From the NCBI GenBank assembly GCA_030549495.1, contig JAUIRK010000599.1, positions 1-64,000 on the forward strand: a stretch of 64,000 nucleotides of DNA, in the 5' to 3' direction. The notes beneath the pieces are model-generated. The model did not search any database. It was not told where the DNA came from and worked only from the letters and a program-made list of their open reading frames with translations. Shown in pieces: positions 35,770-48,100 of the stretch. The number at the start of each line of letters is the position of its first letter. The first letter of the stretch is position 1. The position numbers and the translations under genes were made by a program. The stretch comes from Nectonema munidae (Eukaryota > Nematomorpha > Nectonematoida > Nectonematidae).

Positions 35770-37218
35770 AGTGATTCGCTGAATTAAGTGGGTAGCTAAG
35801 GCAGCTTTGAGTATATAATGATGCTTTGTTTATTCACTAGCTTCTTGGCTTTTAAATTTATTTCTTAAAAATTTTGTCCCTTAAAAAATTTGTCTGATTC
35901 TAATCTATCGATACGGCGAAGATTTAAACTTTACAGATGAATATTTTATATGTTTATAATTTTATTAATTTTTAAAATAATGAAAAAAAATTGTTTTTCA
36001 ATATTACTTAACTTACCTGTTTGAAAGAGAGAGAGAGAGAGAACATGCTTTATTTGAAAAGATTTTACATTAAAAGAGCATAAAAAAGAAGAAAATGTGA
36101 ATTTAAGTTGAAAATTTAGGTTATAGTTATGGAAAGGATCATTTTTAAGTAGCAAATATTTGAAGATATAAAGATATAGTTTTTTGTGCATATCCAAAAG
36201 TGCGCAGCCTGATACAGATATGACATTATATAACCTTCTTATGGAGTTTTGAAGTGTTGATAAATTGAAAAGAATTCAGTGAGACATGTGATGGTCTAGA
36301 AGTGAAGCAGCTAGAAGTGAAAAGAAATTTATATAAAGTAAAAGAAAACTCACACAATATTTTCCACCAGATTGTGAAAGCCTTAATAAATGGTTGAAAT
36401 AACCTCCGACTACATATTAAATCAAAGCTTCGTATAAAAACTATCTTCACTTTTCAGAATATTCTCTCAATTATAATTTGTAATTGTAGTAATTTACTGA
36501 AAACTCAAACTGATAACGCCTACTTATACTGAGAAATAGTAAATTCAAATTATGGTAAAAGTAATGAAACTGAATCCGTGGTAAATGAAAGAATGTAATA
36601 TAATAAAATACTTATTTCCGAAAAAATTTGATAAAATAGATGAACAAATTATTTATTGTAATATTACAATTTTACTGTAATAAAGTAATTATAGTAACAG
36701 AGTTTTAACTTATAAATAATATTGAGTGAGTTATTTTACCAACAAAACTAACTTACTATAAGATAATAATGATTTCGATAGCATTACTAAACATTGAAAA
36801 GTGAAATTCTAAAATTTTTTTAATTAATAAATCAAATGATCAACCAAAATTTGAGCAAAATCTAAATTAACTAATAAGTGGCGAAAAAGGCTGAATGAGA
36901 TAAACTAGAAAAAAATTTGGTATAAATATTTGAATGAATGACACTATAAATAAGAAAAAACTTCTAAAAATCCACGTTCCTAGTAAAAAACAAGGTATGT
37001 ATATATTTTTTAATTTTAAATATAAATATCTATACAGCAATAAAAATATATAGGAAATAATGTCAAACTATTAACGCCATCTAAGTTCCATAATTTCATA
37101 AAATAAAATATCTAATTTACTTATACCAATGGACTTCTCGTACCTTTTTTAGATAGTAATGCTAACTTTATATCTAGTAAAAATTAACTTTACTACTTTT
37201 TTACTATTCAAACATCAA
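35770..37218. other. Intergenic AT-rich stretch
   Basis: No gene is recognised. A (GA)n run with a dispersed-repeat match lies at 36020-36130; the rest is plain AT-rich sequence. Confidence 0.5.
36020..36130. repeat. Dispersed repeat, copy 2
   Basis: A GAGAGAGAGAGAGAACATGC start followed by TTTATTTG and TTAAAAGAGCAT, similar to 16019-16140. Moderate similarity only. Confidence 0.35.
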
Positions 37219-37552
37219 TACATTACACCCTCGTAAACTCGGACCCTGATAACTTGGATATCGGATAAGTCGAACCGTGACCGAGAATACAAATGTTTTC
37301 CCTCATAGACTTACAAGGGGTCATTTTCAATCTCGCTTTGGCTTCAGCCATTTTATTTTTTTACTCCATAGGTAGTTCGCGGTCATTCTAAATTTTGACG
37401 TTATTCCAAAGTTTATTGTGGCTATAAATTCGTCCAATTTGAAAATTTTTTTCTCCCATATATATATAGCAGACCGTCTGTTATGTCGGACAATGGGCAT
37501 AGTCGGAAACCCTTCTCCCTGATGTAGTCCGACTTAACGAGGGTCTATTGTA
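37219..37552. mobile_element. Tigger/pogo-like MITE with TA target
   Basis: TA (37219-37220 and 37551-37552) flanks 330 bp. The inverted ends are CATTACACCCTCGTAAACTC and, reversed, CAATAGACCCTCGTTAAGTC; both continue into GGAC. ACCCTCGT..CTCGGA-type ends with a TA duplication are typical of Tigger/pogo elements. No transposase is encoded. Sub-terminal repeats (GATAACTTGGATATCGGATA, GTCGGACAATGGGC) add to the fold. Confidence 0.82.
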
Positions 37553-38810
37553 TTACTATTTTTGGCAGTCTTGCTTTGGTAATTAAAAATTGATTCACAA
37601 ATTACTACAATTGGAAAGCAAAGCTGTGCTCACACCACTGCCTCTTCTCATCATTCACTTGTGTTGAACTTTTTCCTTTTAAACTCAATGGGATTAAACT
37701 AAATATACATGAGTGGACGACCGATGGACACTGACTTGAGAATAAGAAGAAATAGTATAAAGCCATGCGTTAAGAAGGGATGCGATCATATATCAAAGAG
37801 AAGGAGTGCTTTAAGGAGTTCCCTAAAAATTTGTGAAGCAAAAATCGTTTCTAAATTTAAGAAATAACTAGAAACTTCTTGCAAATTTCAATTTATATAA
37901 AAAAATAAGGAAAAAATTATTTATTAATAAATATTTGCTCTAACACTTTTTATTTCCAGTATCGGATTTGTTTAAGTTTAAAACTCAAAAGAAGTTTTAA
38001 CAGAAGATAAATTAGGCAGAAAAAATTTTGTATATAAAAATTTTAATATGGAATATATTTAAATAGACAAATTGAAAAAATAGTTTTATTTGAAAGTGAA
38101 ATTTTTTTAGTAAAAATTCGTTTGCGAAAACTTTATATTTTTAAGCAACTATATTGCGATTGTAATTATTATATTATTATTATTATTATTATTATTTGAA
38201 AGGTAACGAAGTGCAATTCCAATGAAATATGACATAAAATTATAATTACTTAACGTTCATATCAATTTTAACTTGTCAATAAACGTAAAAAACAACAACA
38301 TTTCATTTCCTGTGACACGGGTGGCACGTTGGTGCTCAAAGAGTTAATATCAGCTTGTCAAAAAAGGGGTTTTCAAAGACATAATATTATAACTAATTTA
38401 TTTTCATGAATTTTAATTTTAAATCAGTACCTCGTTCGAAATGTTTGATACCTGCGATATTCGAAACTTTTTAGGTTATGTGCATACTTATAATACTGGT
38501 TTAGACCTTGAATACTATAATTGAAGTTTTTGAGTCATTCAGCTATTCAAGGCTGAATCGATTACATGATACTCCAAGTATAAATGCCAATTTCACTGCT
38601 TTTCTTGCCACAAAAAAGAATACTTCATCATAGGTCTTCTTCGTAGTGTAAGATAAATGTCCAGTCCAATTAAGTGTACGCCCTTAGACAACGATTGACC
38701 TGTAGATACAACTATTTTGAAGAGTCTGTCAACTTTTCCTAGCCACTCTCACACAACGCTACTAAAGCATAAAATAAGCTTGAACCAACTTTTTCCTTTT
38801 CTTTTCAACA
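37553..38810. other. Gene 2 upstream flank
   Basis: Contains an (ATT)n run and a lone TTAA-adjacent motif TTGGTGCTCAAAGAGTTAA near 38328-38346, like the right end of a short TTAA MITE but without a left end. A first non-coding exon and promoter of gene 2 may lie here; none could be placed. Confidence 0.4.
38172..38196. repeat. (ATT)n microsatellite
   Basis: About eight ATT units. Confidence 0.85.
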
Positions 38811-38858
38811 GGCAAAGCCATAACTTCTCCAAGCACCAATCAGAAAACCCGATCTGGG

Positions 38859-39155
38859 ATGAAGGGTAAAAGCGAAAAGAAGGTGGCAAATAAGAGTGTT
38901 CGCTTTTTGCCTTGTCCAAAAGAAGGCGATGAGAATCATATTTGCCAGGTTGAGTTTGCAAGGCGTCACTTTCAGAAGAGAAAGTTCTTGGAATGGACCT
39001 TTACTATGTTCCAATGCATTGTCATCAGCTTTCTGGGGTTTTTGATTTTTCAAAGCTTCTTTGACTTGAGGAAAACAGATTCCAAATTTTTACGAGACAT
39101 GAGTACAATGAGGACAAAATTGGCCCAGGCCAAACTACAGTTGATGGATATGGAA
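38859..39155 (+). CDS. Gene 2 exon 1: tail, membrane anchor, stalk
   Basis: Encodes residues 1-99. The tail carries Cys at 19 and 29 and a basic cluster (ARRHFQKRK) just before the membrane segment, as expected for a positive-inside type II anchor. After it, MSTMRTKLAQAKLQLMDME has heptad-like spacing. The donor GAA|GTAAGA leaves phase 0, as in gene 1 exon 1. Confidence 0.85.
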
Positions 39156-42100
39156 GTAAGACACTTATTTTATGCACATAGGTTACTACAACTTTTAGTT
39201 GAATGATAAACATGTAATAAAATTTGTAAACAGTTAATTGTATAAAAAGTTATTAGTTTTTATAAGTTTGTTAGAAAAATTTAATAATATTAATAAGCTA
39301 ACGAGAAAAAATGCCCTTAAATTAGTTCCTTTTTTAGTTTTTGTATTTTTATTTGTTGTCTAGTTGGTTAATTTGCTGTTTAATTAATTATTTTTTTTTA
39401 GTTTCTGAATGTGTTACTTTTATAACACATCTATTATTATTGAGTGACAATATAATATACACCTCGACTATAAATTATAAAAATTTTTGATTTTAAAATG
39501 AAAAGCTGCGAAATTTTACCTCAAAAACTGCAACAAAATTTTAGAAATGTACAATTATTTTTGTATGATTTATAGAAATATCTTACAAGCTACTTGCAAC
39601 AGAAGAGAAAAATGCGAGAAAGAGAAAAAGCAAATGCTCACAAACTTAATAGAAAAAAAAGAAGTAATTCTTTTTGTTTTATTAATCTTTCTTATCAGAT
39701 TGTTCATTAGTTGTAATTCAATCATGATAATTGGAGCTAGAAAACATTTTTAAAATTAAGGAAACTTTTAGCTCTAACATATCTTAGCTAAGAAATTTTT
39801 CTTTATTTTCTTTACCTACAAAAATTAGAAAAATACTAAGGCTGCTAACGATTAATTTATTTTAAATAGTTAACTTTTTTTATATTAACGATTAATTAAT
39901 AGTTAATTTCGATTAAATCAAAACATCAGTTTATAACATTTGCTAACAAATTTATTTAACATATTTTTCATTTGAATTTAAATTTAAGAAGCATTTTCTC
40001 TTTCAAATATCGTCATATAACCAGCTATGTAGACACATACGCATATTAACAGTATTTGGTCCAAGTGATGAACGCGTTTTAACAATGTAACCAGCAGAGC
40101 TAAATAATCGTTCACACGGAACTGAAGTAGCAGGTATGTAAAGTACAGTTTTAGCAAATAATGCCAATTTTGGATATCGATATTCATAAGTTTCCAGCAT
40201 TGTAGTGGATCAAGTGATTCCGCAACTTTTTTCTCCATTTTATATAGTTGCACTTCATCACAAACATTTTCAGCATCTTGTTGTGAGTCTGAGTCAGTCT
40301 CCATCAACTTGAAATGCTTATCACTTGTTTCGCATCTAGTGTTATTGACACTATTAGAATTATCCTGTGTGTTTGTCTTCAGCCAATCTTTATTTCCTAA
40401 TTGTTGTTTAAGAGACCAAGTTTGTTCTTTTGCATCATCTGATAAGCACTTCAAGCTTTTATATCGTGGATCAAGTGATGTCGCAATCTTTAAAACAGCA
40501 ATGTTTTTCATATCAGCTACACGTTTGTAAAAGTCATTAATTGAGGCTTCTTTGAATCTAGCTATATAATCTGAAGCATGGCGGAATATGTCTAAAACTT
40601 TGACGTATTTTGAAATTTTTTCCCAATCAGAATCGAACAGTTTCAAACTGACATAATACTTTTCTTTGGTTGACATGTAAAGATTTAACCCTATTAGTGC
40701 TGGGCTAAATTTGTCCGCTCAAGTGCTGGAGGGGGGGGGGTGGCGTAAAGTGCCCCCCTATTTTTCTCAGATATTAATAAGTTTTTATAAATATTTTTAA
40801 TGTTACATATATATTTCAACTATGCTGAATTCAGTGGTGATATCCATTTTTTATCAAAATCAATCAAACCTGTCAAAAAATTGATTTATATTTTACAGGT
40901 CATCTCAAAAATTAACTTTTTATTTAAATAATTATATAAAGTTTTTTACACATATACCCATTTTCAAGTAAGCTAAATTCGGTGGTGATATTCATTTTTA
41001 ATGTAAATCAATCAAACCTGTCAAAAAATTGATCTAAATGTGACAGCTCATCTCAAAAAGGAACTTTTTATCTAAATAATTATATAAAGTTTTTTCCATT
41101 TTCAAATATGCTGAATTCAGCGGTGATATTCATTTTTTATGAAAATCAATCGAACATGTCAAAAATTGATCTAAATGTGACAGCTCATCTCAAAAAAAGC
41201 CTTTTATCAAAATAATTATATGTTTTTTACACATATATACCCATTTTCAAGCATGCTGAATTCAGTGGTGATATTCATTTTTCATGAAAATCATTCAAAC
41301 CTGTCAAAATGATTTACATATGACAGCTCATCTCAAAAAAAGCCTTTTATCAAAATAATTATATGTTTTTTACACATATATACCCATTTTCAAGCATGCT
41401 GAATTCAGTGGTGATATTCATTTTTCATGAAAATCATTCAAACCTGTCAAAATGATTTACATATGACAGCTCATCTCAAAAAAGAAACTTTTTATCTAAA
41501 TAATTATATAATGTTTTTTACACATATACACCCATTTCCAAGCATGCTGAAATAAAAATCAATTAAAGTTATCAAAGCATTAATTTATATATGACAGCTC
41601 ATCTTAAAAAGAAACTTTTATCTAAGTAATAATGTAATGTTTTTTACACATATATTCCCATTTTTAAGCATGCGTATAATTCAGTGGTGATATTCTCTCT
41701 GGTAATTATTTCCTTAATTTATTTAATAAACCAACTTTAGGTGTTTAATTCACTCAAAATATTTCATTCTACAGTAAATTATGTAACTCGATAGGACCTC
41801 CATCTTTTTGGCTACAAATTCGTTATCGGCTCGTAATCTCTACATCATATTATAATTTACAGTATGTAATTTTGCTATTCATTCTATGATGATCCTTTCT
41901 TGGTAGCTCTTTTTTATTAGAAATTTATATTCTTTAATGTGTGTTCGAAAATTTTTTTATAAGGATAAAATAATTTTTTCCTTTCTCAAAGCATTCTAAG
42001 AATCTTCTTAATCATCTTGTGTATTTTATTATCAGGCCTCAATATTTGTCAACCAATCTCATTTCAAAGGTTTTTTTCTGATGAATCATTCGTGATGTTC

Positions 42101-45100
42101 ATTGTTCAATTACAAAAAGTTGTCCACGTTCTTTATCTAAAAAATTATCTCTTTGACGCAAAAGGAAAAAGATGGACAAATTCAATTTAAATATCTTGAT
42201 AGTGACTAAATTATCACATATTGGCATCTGTGGCATTTTTGATAAATTTCTAAATTTTCAGATTTCGTACCCATCTTAGCTAAATGTAATCCTAGATTAT
42301 AAGCTATAGATTTACATATTTTTCATTTATAAGAGAGGAACTTCTTTTTTACAGTCAAAATCTTTTTTGAAGCACCTAATATTTTATAATTAAACGACTT
42401 CCTAGTTCATTAGAACATGGTAGATCTTCCATTTAGTCAAGATACATATTTTTTTTAATTATTTGTTTTGATCACATGTTCTCTTTTCAATTAATTTTGG
42501 TTCCTTCTCTCATACAAATTTATAAAAGATTTTATAATACGTTTTGTTTTTTTTAAATAAATATTTCATACTCAAGATGATTGTAGAAATTATTATAAGC
42601 CAAAATATACAAAAAAAAAGTATATTTTTACTATATACCTAATATGCAGCGATTTTTTGAATTTTTTTTTACAGAACTGATTTTCAGGCATATATTACTA
42701 ATTAAATTGCCACTTTAAGATATTTTTTAACCGTATTATCCAAAATCCAGTACAGAAATAAAATAAGCATAGTCGATTTGGTATAAAACAGATATTTTAT
42801 TTTTTTGAAGAAGTATCTAAAAGTAAACTGCAAATCTGATTGAAACTTTTAAATATTTTATAACCATAAATGCCAAACCTGAGTCCAAAAATGATACCAG
42901 CATCTTCCATTTGGCATAAAAACAGATATTTTATTTAAATTTCAAAAATATTTCTGTAGACATTAGACGTAAACCGAACATTTGATTGACACTTTCAGAC
43001 ATTTAAAACCTCTAAACGCAAAAAATGATTTCAGAAATAAAAATTATCATGGTCAATTGGTATAAAAACATATATTTCATGTAAAATTAGAGAGAATATT
43101 TTGGGATATAGTTTTCAGACATAAACGCAAATTTGATTGACACTAGCAGTAAAACCTTTAAATGCGAAAACTGTGTTCAGAAATGAAATCATCATGATCT
43201 ATTTGCTATAAAAACATATATTTATGTAAAATTTGGTTCAATATTTTTGGAAACAATTTTTAGAACTAAACGGAAATTTGATTGATACTTATAGGTATTT
43301 TCAAATTCAAACTGCAAAAATTGAGTCCATAAATGAAACTAGCATTGTTGATTTGGTATAAAAACCTATATTTAGTTGTAAAATTTGAATGAATGTTTTT
43401 GGAGACAATTTTTAGAAGTAAACCGCAAATTTGATTAACACTTATATATATTTTCACATCCTAAATGTAAAAAATGAGTTCAGAAATGAAAACAGCATGA
43501 TTGATTTGGTATAAAAACATATTTCATGTAAAATTGAGAGAATATTTTTGGAAATAGCTTTTAGAAGTAAACCGCAAATTTGATTGACATTGAGAGATAT
43601 TTTAAAACCTATAAATGTGAAAAATGAGTTCAGAAATGAAGACAGTATGGTTGATTTGGTATAAAACATATATTTCATTCTAAAATTTGAATGGATGTTT
43701 TTGGAGACAGTTTTTAGAAGTAAATCGCAAATTTGATTAACACTTATAGGTATTTTCACATCCTAAACGTAAAAAATGAGTCTAGAAATAAAACCAGCAT
43801 GGCCGATTTAGTATAACGCATATATTTCATTGTAAAATTTGAATGAATGTTTTTGGAGACAATTTTCAGAAGTAAACCGCAAATTTGATTAACACTTATA
43901 GGTATTTTGACATCCTAAACGTAAAAAATGAGTCCAGAAATGAAACCAGCATGGCCGATTTAGTATAACACATATATTTTATGTAAAATTTGAAGGAATG
44001 TTTTTGGAGATAATTTTCAAAAGTAAACCGCAAATTTGATTAACATTTATAGGTATTTTAACATCCTAAATGTAAAAAAATGAGTCCAGAAATGAAAACA
44101 GCATGACCGATTTAGTATAAAAACCTATATTTTATGTAAAATTTGAAGGTATATTTAATTAGATATATTTTTGATCAATCAAAATTTTGATTGACATTTT
44201 CTAAAAAGTAGCCATGATTATTGAAAAAATTAAATATATAAAGTGTTATGCGTTCCAAACTGTATATAATTATAAATTTTCAAGGTATTATATAATATAG
44301 ATCCTAAGTTATAAGGTTGAGTACAGATAATGTCAAAATTTTGCTGAAAAATTTTAATTTTTGATTTTGATTGACAGTTTTGGACATGAAAGGGTCATTC
44401 AACTACCATGAAAATGGTTTCAAAAGATGCAGCTCTACAATTAATTTTTTAGTGAAGGGGGGGGGGGCGTTTTACGCCCCCCCCAGCACTAATAGCGTTA
44501 ATGTCTCTTTAGCCTGCAGCAAACTTTGCAGCATATAAAGAACGCTGTTCCATCTTGCTGTAGCTTACGCAATGGTGAGTCAAAACAATTTTGCAATTCA
44601 GTTATATTGAACTGGCTATGCTTAAAATGTCCCACTTTGCAAACAACACTTCGGTATCTACAGCTTTAAATCCATTCGATATGCAAGCAATGAGCTAAAC
44701 AAGGAATATGTGAAAAACATGCTTGAATAACAGCGAAAGTCATATTTCGTGCATTGTCAGTTACTATAACCTGGATCTTTTCTGTTATATTCCAATCTTT
44801 TGTAAAGTGTTTATATAACTCAGCAACATTGGCAGAATAGTGACGTTCAACTACATTAACGCATCTTAGAACAACACATTTTAAACTCCAGTTATCATTG
44901 ATCCAATGGCCAATGGTTCCACAATAACTTTCATTTCCTAAAGATGTCCAAAAATGAGACGTTAGTGCAATTGCTTTTGAATTTTTCACTGCTTCTTTAT
45001 GCTTTCCATTTTGGCGTTGAACATCTCAGTCAAATTTTTGCCGACAAGGTAGTTTATACGCAGAATTTTGAAGCGCTGTGCGTAATACTTGCTGAGACCT

Positions 45101-48100
45101 TCATCCTCAACTATCGATATTGGTCTGCCACTGCTTCCTATCCATTTTGCAAGTGATATTGTAATGTCACGTTGTACCGTAGCACTCACGGGTTGATCGA
45201 GTGTACGACAAAACATACTCAAAGTAGTTTGCTTGGAGTCGATGTTGACACCGCTCTACTCTGACTGAACGAAAGTGACTTTTCATGTTGAAGTTTCGAA
45301 TATTGTAGCGAGTGTTTGTTTTGAAGGTGATGAGTAAGGGACGTGTTAGATCCATGATATGCAAACGATTTGTCACAATGAATGCAATAAACGTTGGCAG
45401 CATTTTTAATATTACCATCATCCAACAATTTGAAACCAAAATGATTATGTAATTTGCCAGAAATTCGTTTATATTTATTAAATTTTTTTTTTGTCGCCAT
45501 TTTATTTATTGAGATAGTCTAAAAAATAAAATTTAATCTGATAGTTAAAGAAAAATTTAATCGTCAAAATAAATTAACGATTAATCGATCAATTAATCTT
45601 TAAATTCCACAGCTCTAAAATATACTATCAATTTATCAAAAATCCTTTTATAATCTCCATTAGTTACCTGGCGTCAGAAGGTTATTCAAGAAAAGATTAT
45701 TGATTTGATTAATGATTGAGGAGGTCAATGAACTCAAGATCAGCTCAAAGGTTGGTCAAAATTACCCTTTCTATCGCTAAATTGGCCAAATTATTTAATA
45801 TAATATGGGAAAAAATATGCTATTGAAATCCTTGAATTTCAACAATAAGATAGAGATCTCATTTTGTTTAGTAATCCTTATATTCTATTATACAAACATT
45901 CAATTTGTAAAGTAAATTGCTTGAAAATATATTTAGGACTTGAGTCTGTGAATTGACAAGTATGAAGTCGTGAATATAAATCTGGCGCTTTTAAATAGAA
46001 ATTGAAGTTTTAAATTTTGCTACATTAAATAAAATAAATAAGATGATAATTTGGGTTTCTGGAATAAAAGACTTGGTTGTTTAAATGATATTTAGCCAAT
46101 ATAATAAGGACATTTTTCCTAACTTGTGCGTTATGTGTACTATTGTTTTTGTTTGATATTGTTTACACTGCTTGTATCCAATTTTTCACTTTTCACATTA
46201 TTTCATTTGGCAAAATAAAATTCCTTCTTAAATGAAGCAAATAGATAGTAGTAAGTATGTTCAATAATTTTGTTCAGTATTTTACCTTAAAAATAGGGTT
46301 TTTGGGCTCCAATTATTACAAGCGCAATTGTCGACCCTCTGGCAGATAAACATTCAAAAATTAGCCATCTGTTAGTGTGTGTGTGTGTGAAATGAAATAA
46401 TTTCTACAAAACTTTTTTAGGAAAACAAAATCAAATGAATTTTGTTCTGATTTAGGAATAAGAAAAGGTAGGCCAGGAGATAGAGGACTCCGAGGAAAAG
46501 ATGGAGAAGAAGGAGATGATGGTGAAAAGGGGCTATTAGGCATGCAGGGTGAGCGAGGAGAGGTTGGAACAGTTGGAGCTGGTGGATTTCCTGGTCATAA
46601 AGTATGATATCTTTCAACTAAAAATATATATTTTTCTCATAAACAAAATTCTAAAACTACTTTTTTTTTATTTTTCTAATATAGTAATTAAATACATTAT
46701 CTCAAAGTATTTGCTTGTTTCAACAAGAACTGGTTTTAGAACTGATTTTGGTTACAAAAAAGTAACCAAATGTATATTTCTGTTGTGGAGGAGGGGGGAG
46801 GGTATGCATCCCGCGTCCACACTTTCGAACCATTCCTATAGATCCTCGTCATCATTCTTTGGAGGTTTCGTAAGAAAATGAGAAAAATTATGAGGGGTTG
46901 TCTCACGTGTGCAACCTCTTGAGGTTTTGGAATATGACAGATGAATATTTAAAATTTAATATATGAAATTTGTTCAAAATTTTTAAAGCAATAAAGTTTA
47001 AACGATATAACCAAAGAAATAAAATAAAATTTTTAATTGTTTTATATATATTGCCCACATTACAAAATATTTCATTTACTTATGATATAATAAATTGTTA
47101 AAAGTCCAAGCATGTACTATTTTTTCGAAACTCAATAAATGAAATTTGTTCATATTTTTTGAATCATGAGATACATTTTTTCCATTAAATGAAACGAATA
47201 AATTAAAAAATTATTTAAGCTTTATATATTACAAAGCATTTTAATTGCTTATATAATAATCAATGCACTCAAATGATGTTAAATATTAAGACAGACACAA
47301 AGGTAAGTTCTAAAAAAGAAATTTAAATTGAAAAATTGATCACTTTAAAGAAATGAGAGGAAAAGTGTAACAATTAGAAAACAAAACACTCTGCACGAAT
47401 TGTATATGAATTCAACGTTTTGGGGCCATGACTTTTTAGTGGAATCCGCATGAATCCACAATTTTTTAGTTAAATCCCCTTGAAGCCACATTTTAAATCA
47501 TCTTGAATCCTTCATTTTAACCATAAAATATTAAAATTTTATAAAATAAAATGACGAGTTCTATTTTCAAAAAGTAGCATTAGATCACAACTAAATCAAG
47601 ATAAGTGATTAACTAACTAAACCATTTACCTATAAATATGCTCAAAAAAGGTCAGCAGTCTAAAAAAGTCTTATTTTTTTTTGTTTTTGGAAAATAAGAA
47701 TTCTCTTTAATATTTTCAACATAAGTTCCATATAAATAAAAAAAATGTTATACAGTTCATTTTAAAATTAGTAGGATAAATTTTGAGAAATATAAAATTT
47801 GATTACTTAGTTTACAGAATGTTTAAAATCTTTAGGAAAAGTTGTGCTGTGAAAAATATTTTTCAGAAACACTAAAATCTCATTAATTAGACAAACTTTG
47901 AGAAAGGGAAAATTTGACAGGCTATTTAGTAAAAAATTTTAACATCTTCTTGAAAAAGTTGTCGCAAAGTTTAGTGTTGTTAGGGCTCAATATTTGAATT
48001 TAAATTTCTGTTTCAGAACACTAGAAAGTAAATATATTGCATGGCTTATCTAAAGTGAATCGCAAGAAGTTTCACATAATGAGCATTTTTTTTATCAAGA

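Larger units (their letters stand above)
40685..44501. mobile_element. Large TTAA element, copy 3, inserted in the hAT transposase
   Basis: TTAA (40685-40688 and 44498-44501) flanks 3809 bp. The ends are CCCTATTAGTGCTGGGC and CCAGCACTAATAGCG, inverted. It is opposite in orientation to copies 3753-9873 and 62495 onward. It has no gene: about six units of about 140 bp fill 40800-41700 and nine or ten units of about 150 bp fill 42830-44200, with a central non-repeated 41700-42800. Just inside each end is a G/C palindrome (GGGGGGCGTTTTACGCCCCC on the right). Outer 350 bp are nearly identical to copy 62495 onward, so movement was recent. piggyBac-type by TTAA target; the enzyme must come from elsewhere. 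Confidence 0.88.
39829..45625 (-). mobile_element. hAT-Ac/ZBED1-like element, split by a TTAA element
   Basis: Imperfect 8-bp duplication (AAAAATAC 39829-39836, AAATATAC 45618-45625) flanks ends TAAGGCTGC and, reversed, TAGAGCTGT. The outer element is about 1.97 kb without its insert. The minus-strand transposase begins at 45500 with a BED-type finger (VYCIHCDKSF..HHLQNKH). It continues after frameshifts with TVQRDITISLAKW, then a catalytic-type VIVTDNARNM and CLAHCLH at 44989-44666. After the insert it resumes at 40676-39984, ending in TSVPCERLFSSAGYIV, the hAT dimerisation motif. Joining the two sides across one TTAA gives an open frame (QAKETLNLYMSTKEKYY), so the insert landed inside the transposase gene. 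Lies in gene 2 intron 2. Confidence 0.88.

Noticed and set aside
38320-38346. Right end of a short TTAA MITE
   Set aside because: GGTGCTCAAAGAGTTAA looks right, but no left end was found within 300 bp.
42830-44200. CRISPR-like regular spacing
   Set aside because: Units of about 150 bp are repeats throughout with no unique spacers, in a eukaryotic transposon.
45690-45760. Alternative exon 2 for gene 2 (GAGGTCAATGAACTCAAG)
   Set aside because: Short and in a possible phase, but lacks a cleavage motif; 39576-39663 fits the gene 1 pattern better.
46361-46617. Ser/Pro-rich minus-strand open frames
   Set aside because: Antisense shadow of gene 2 exon 3.
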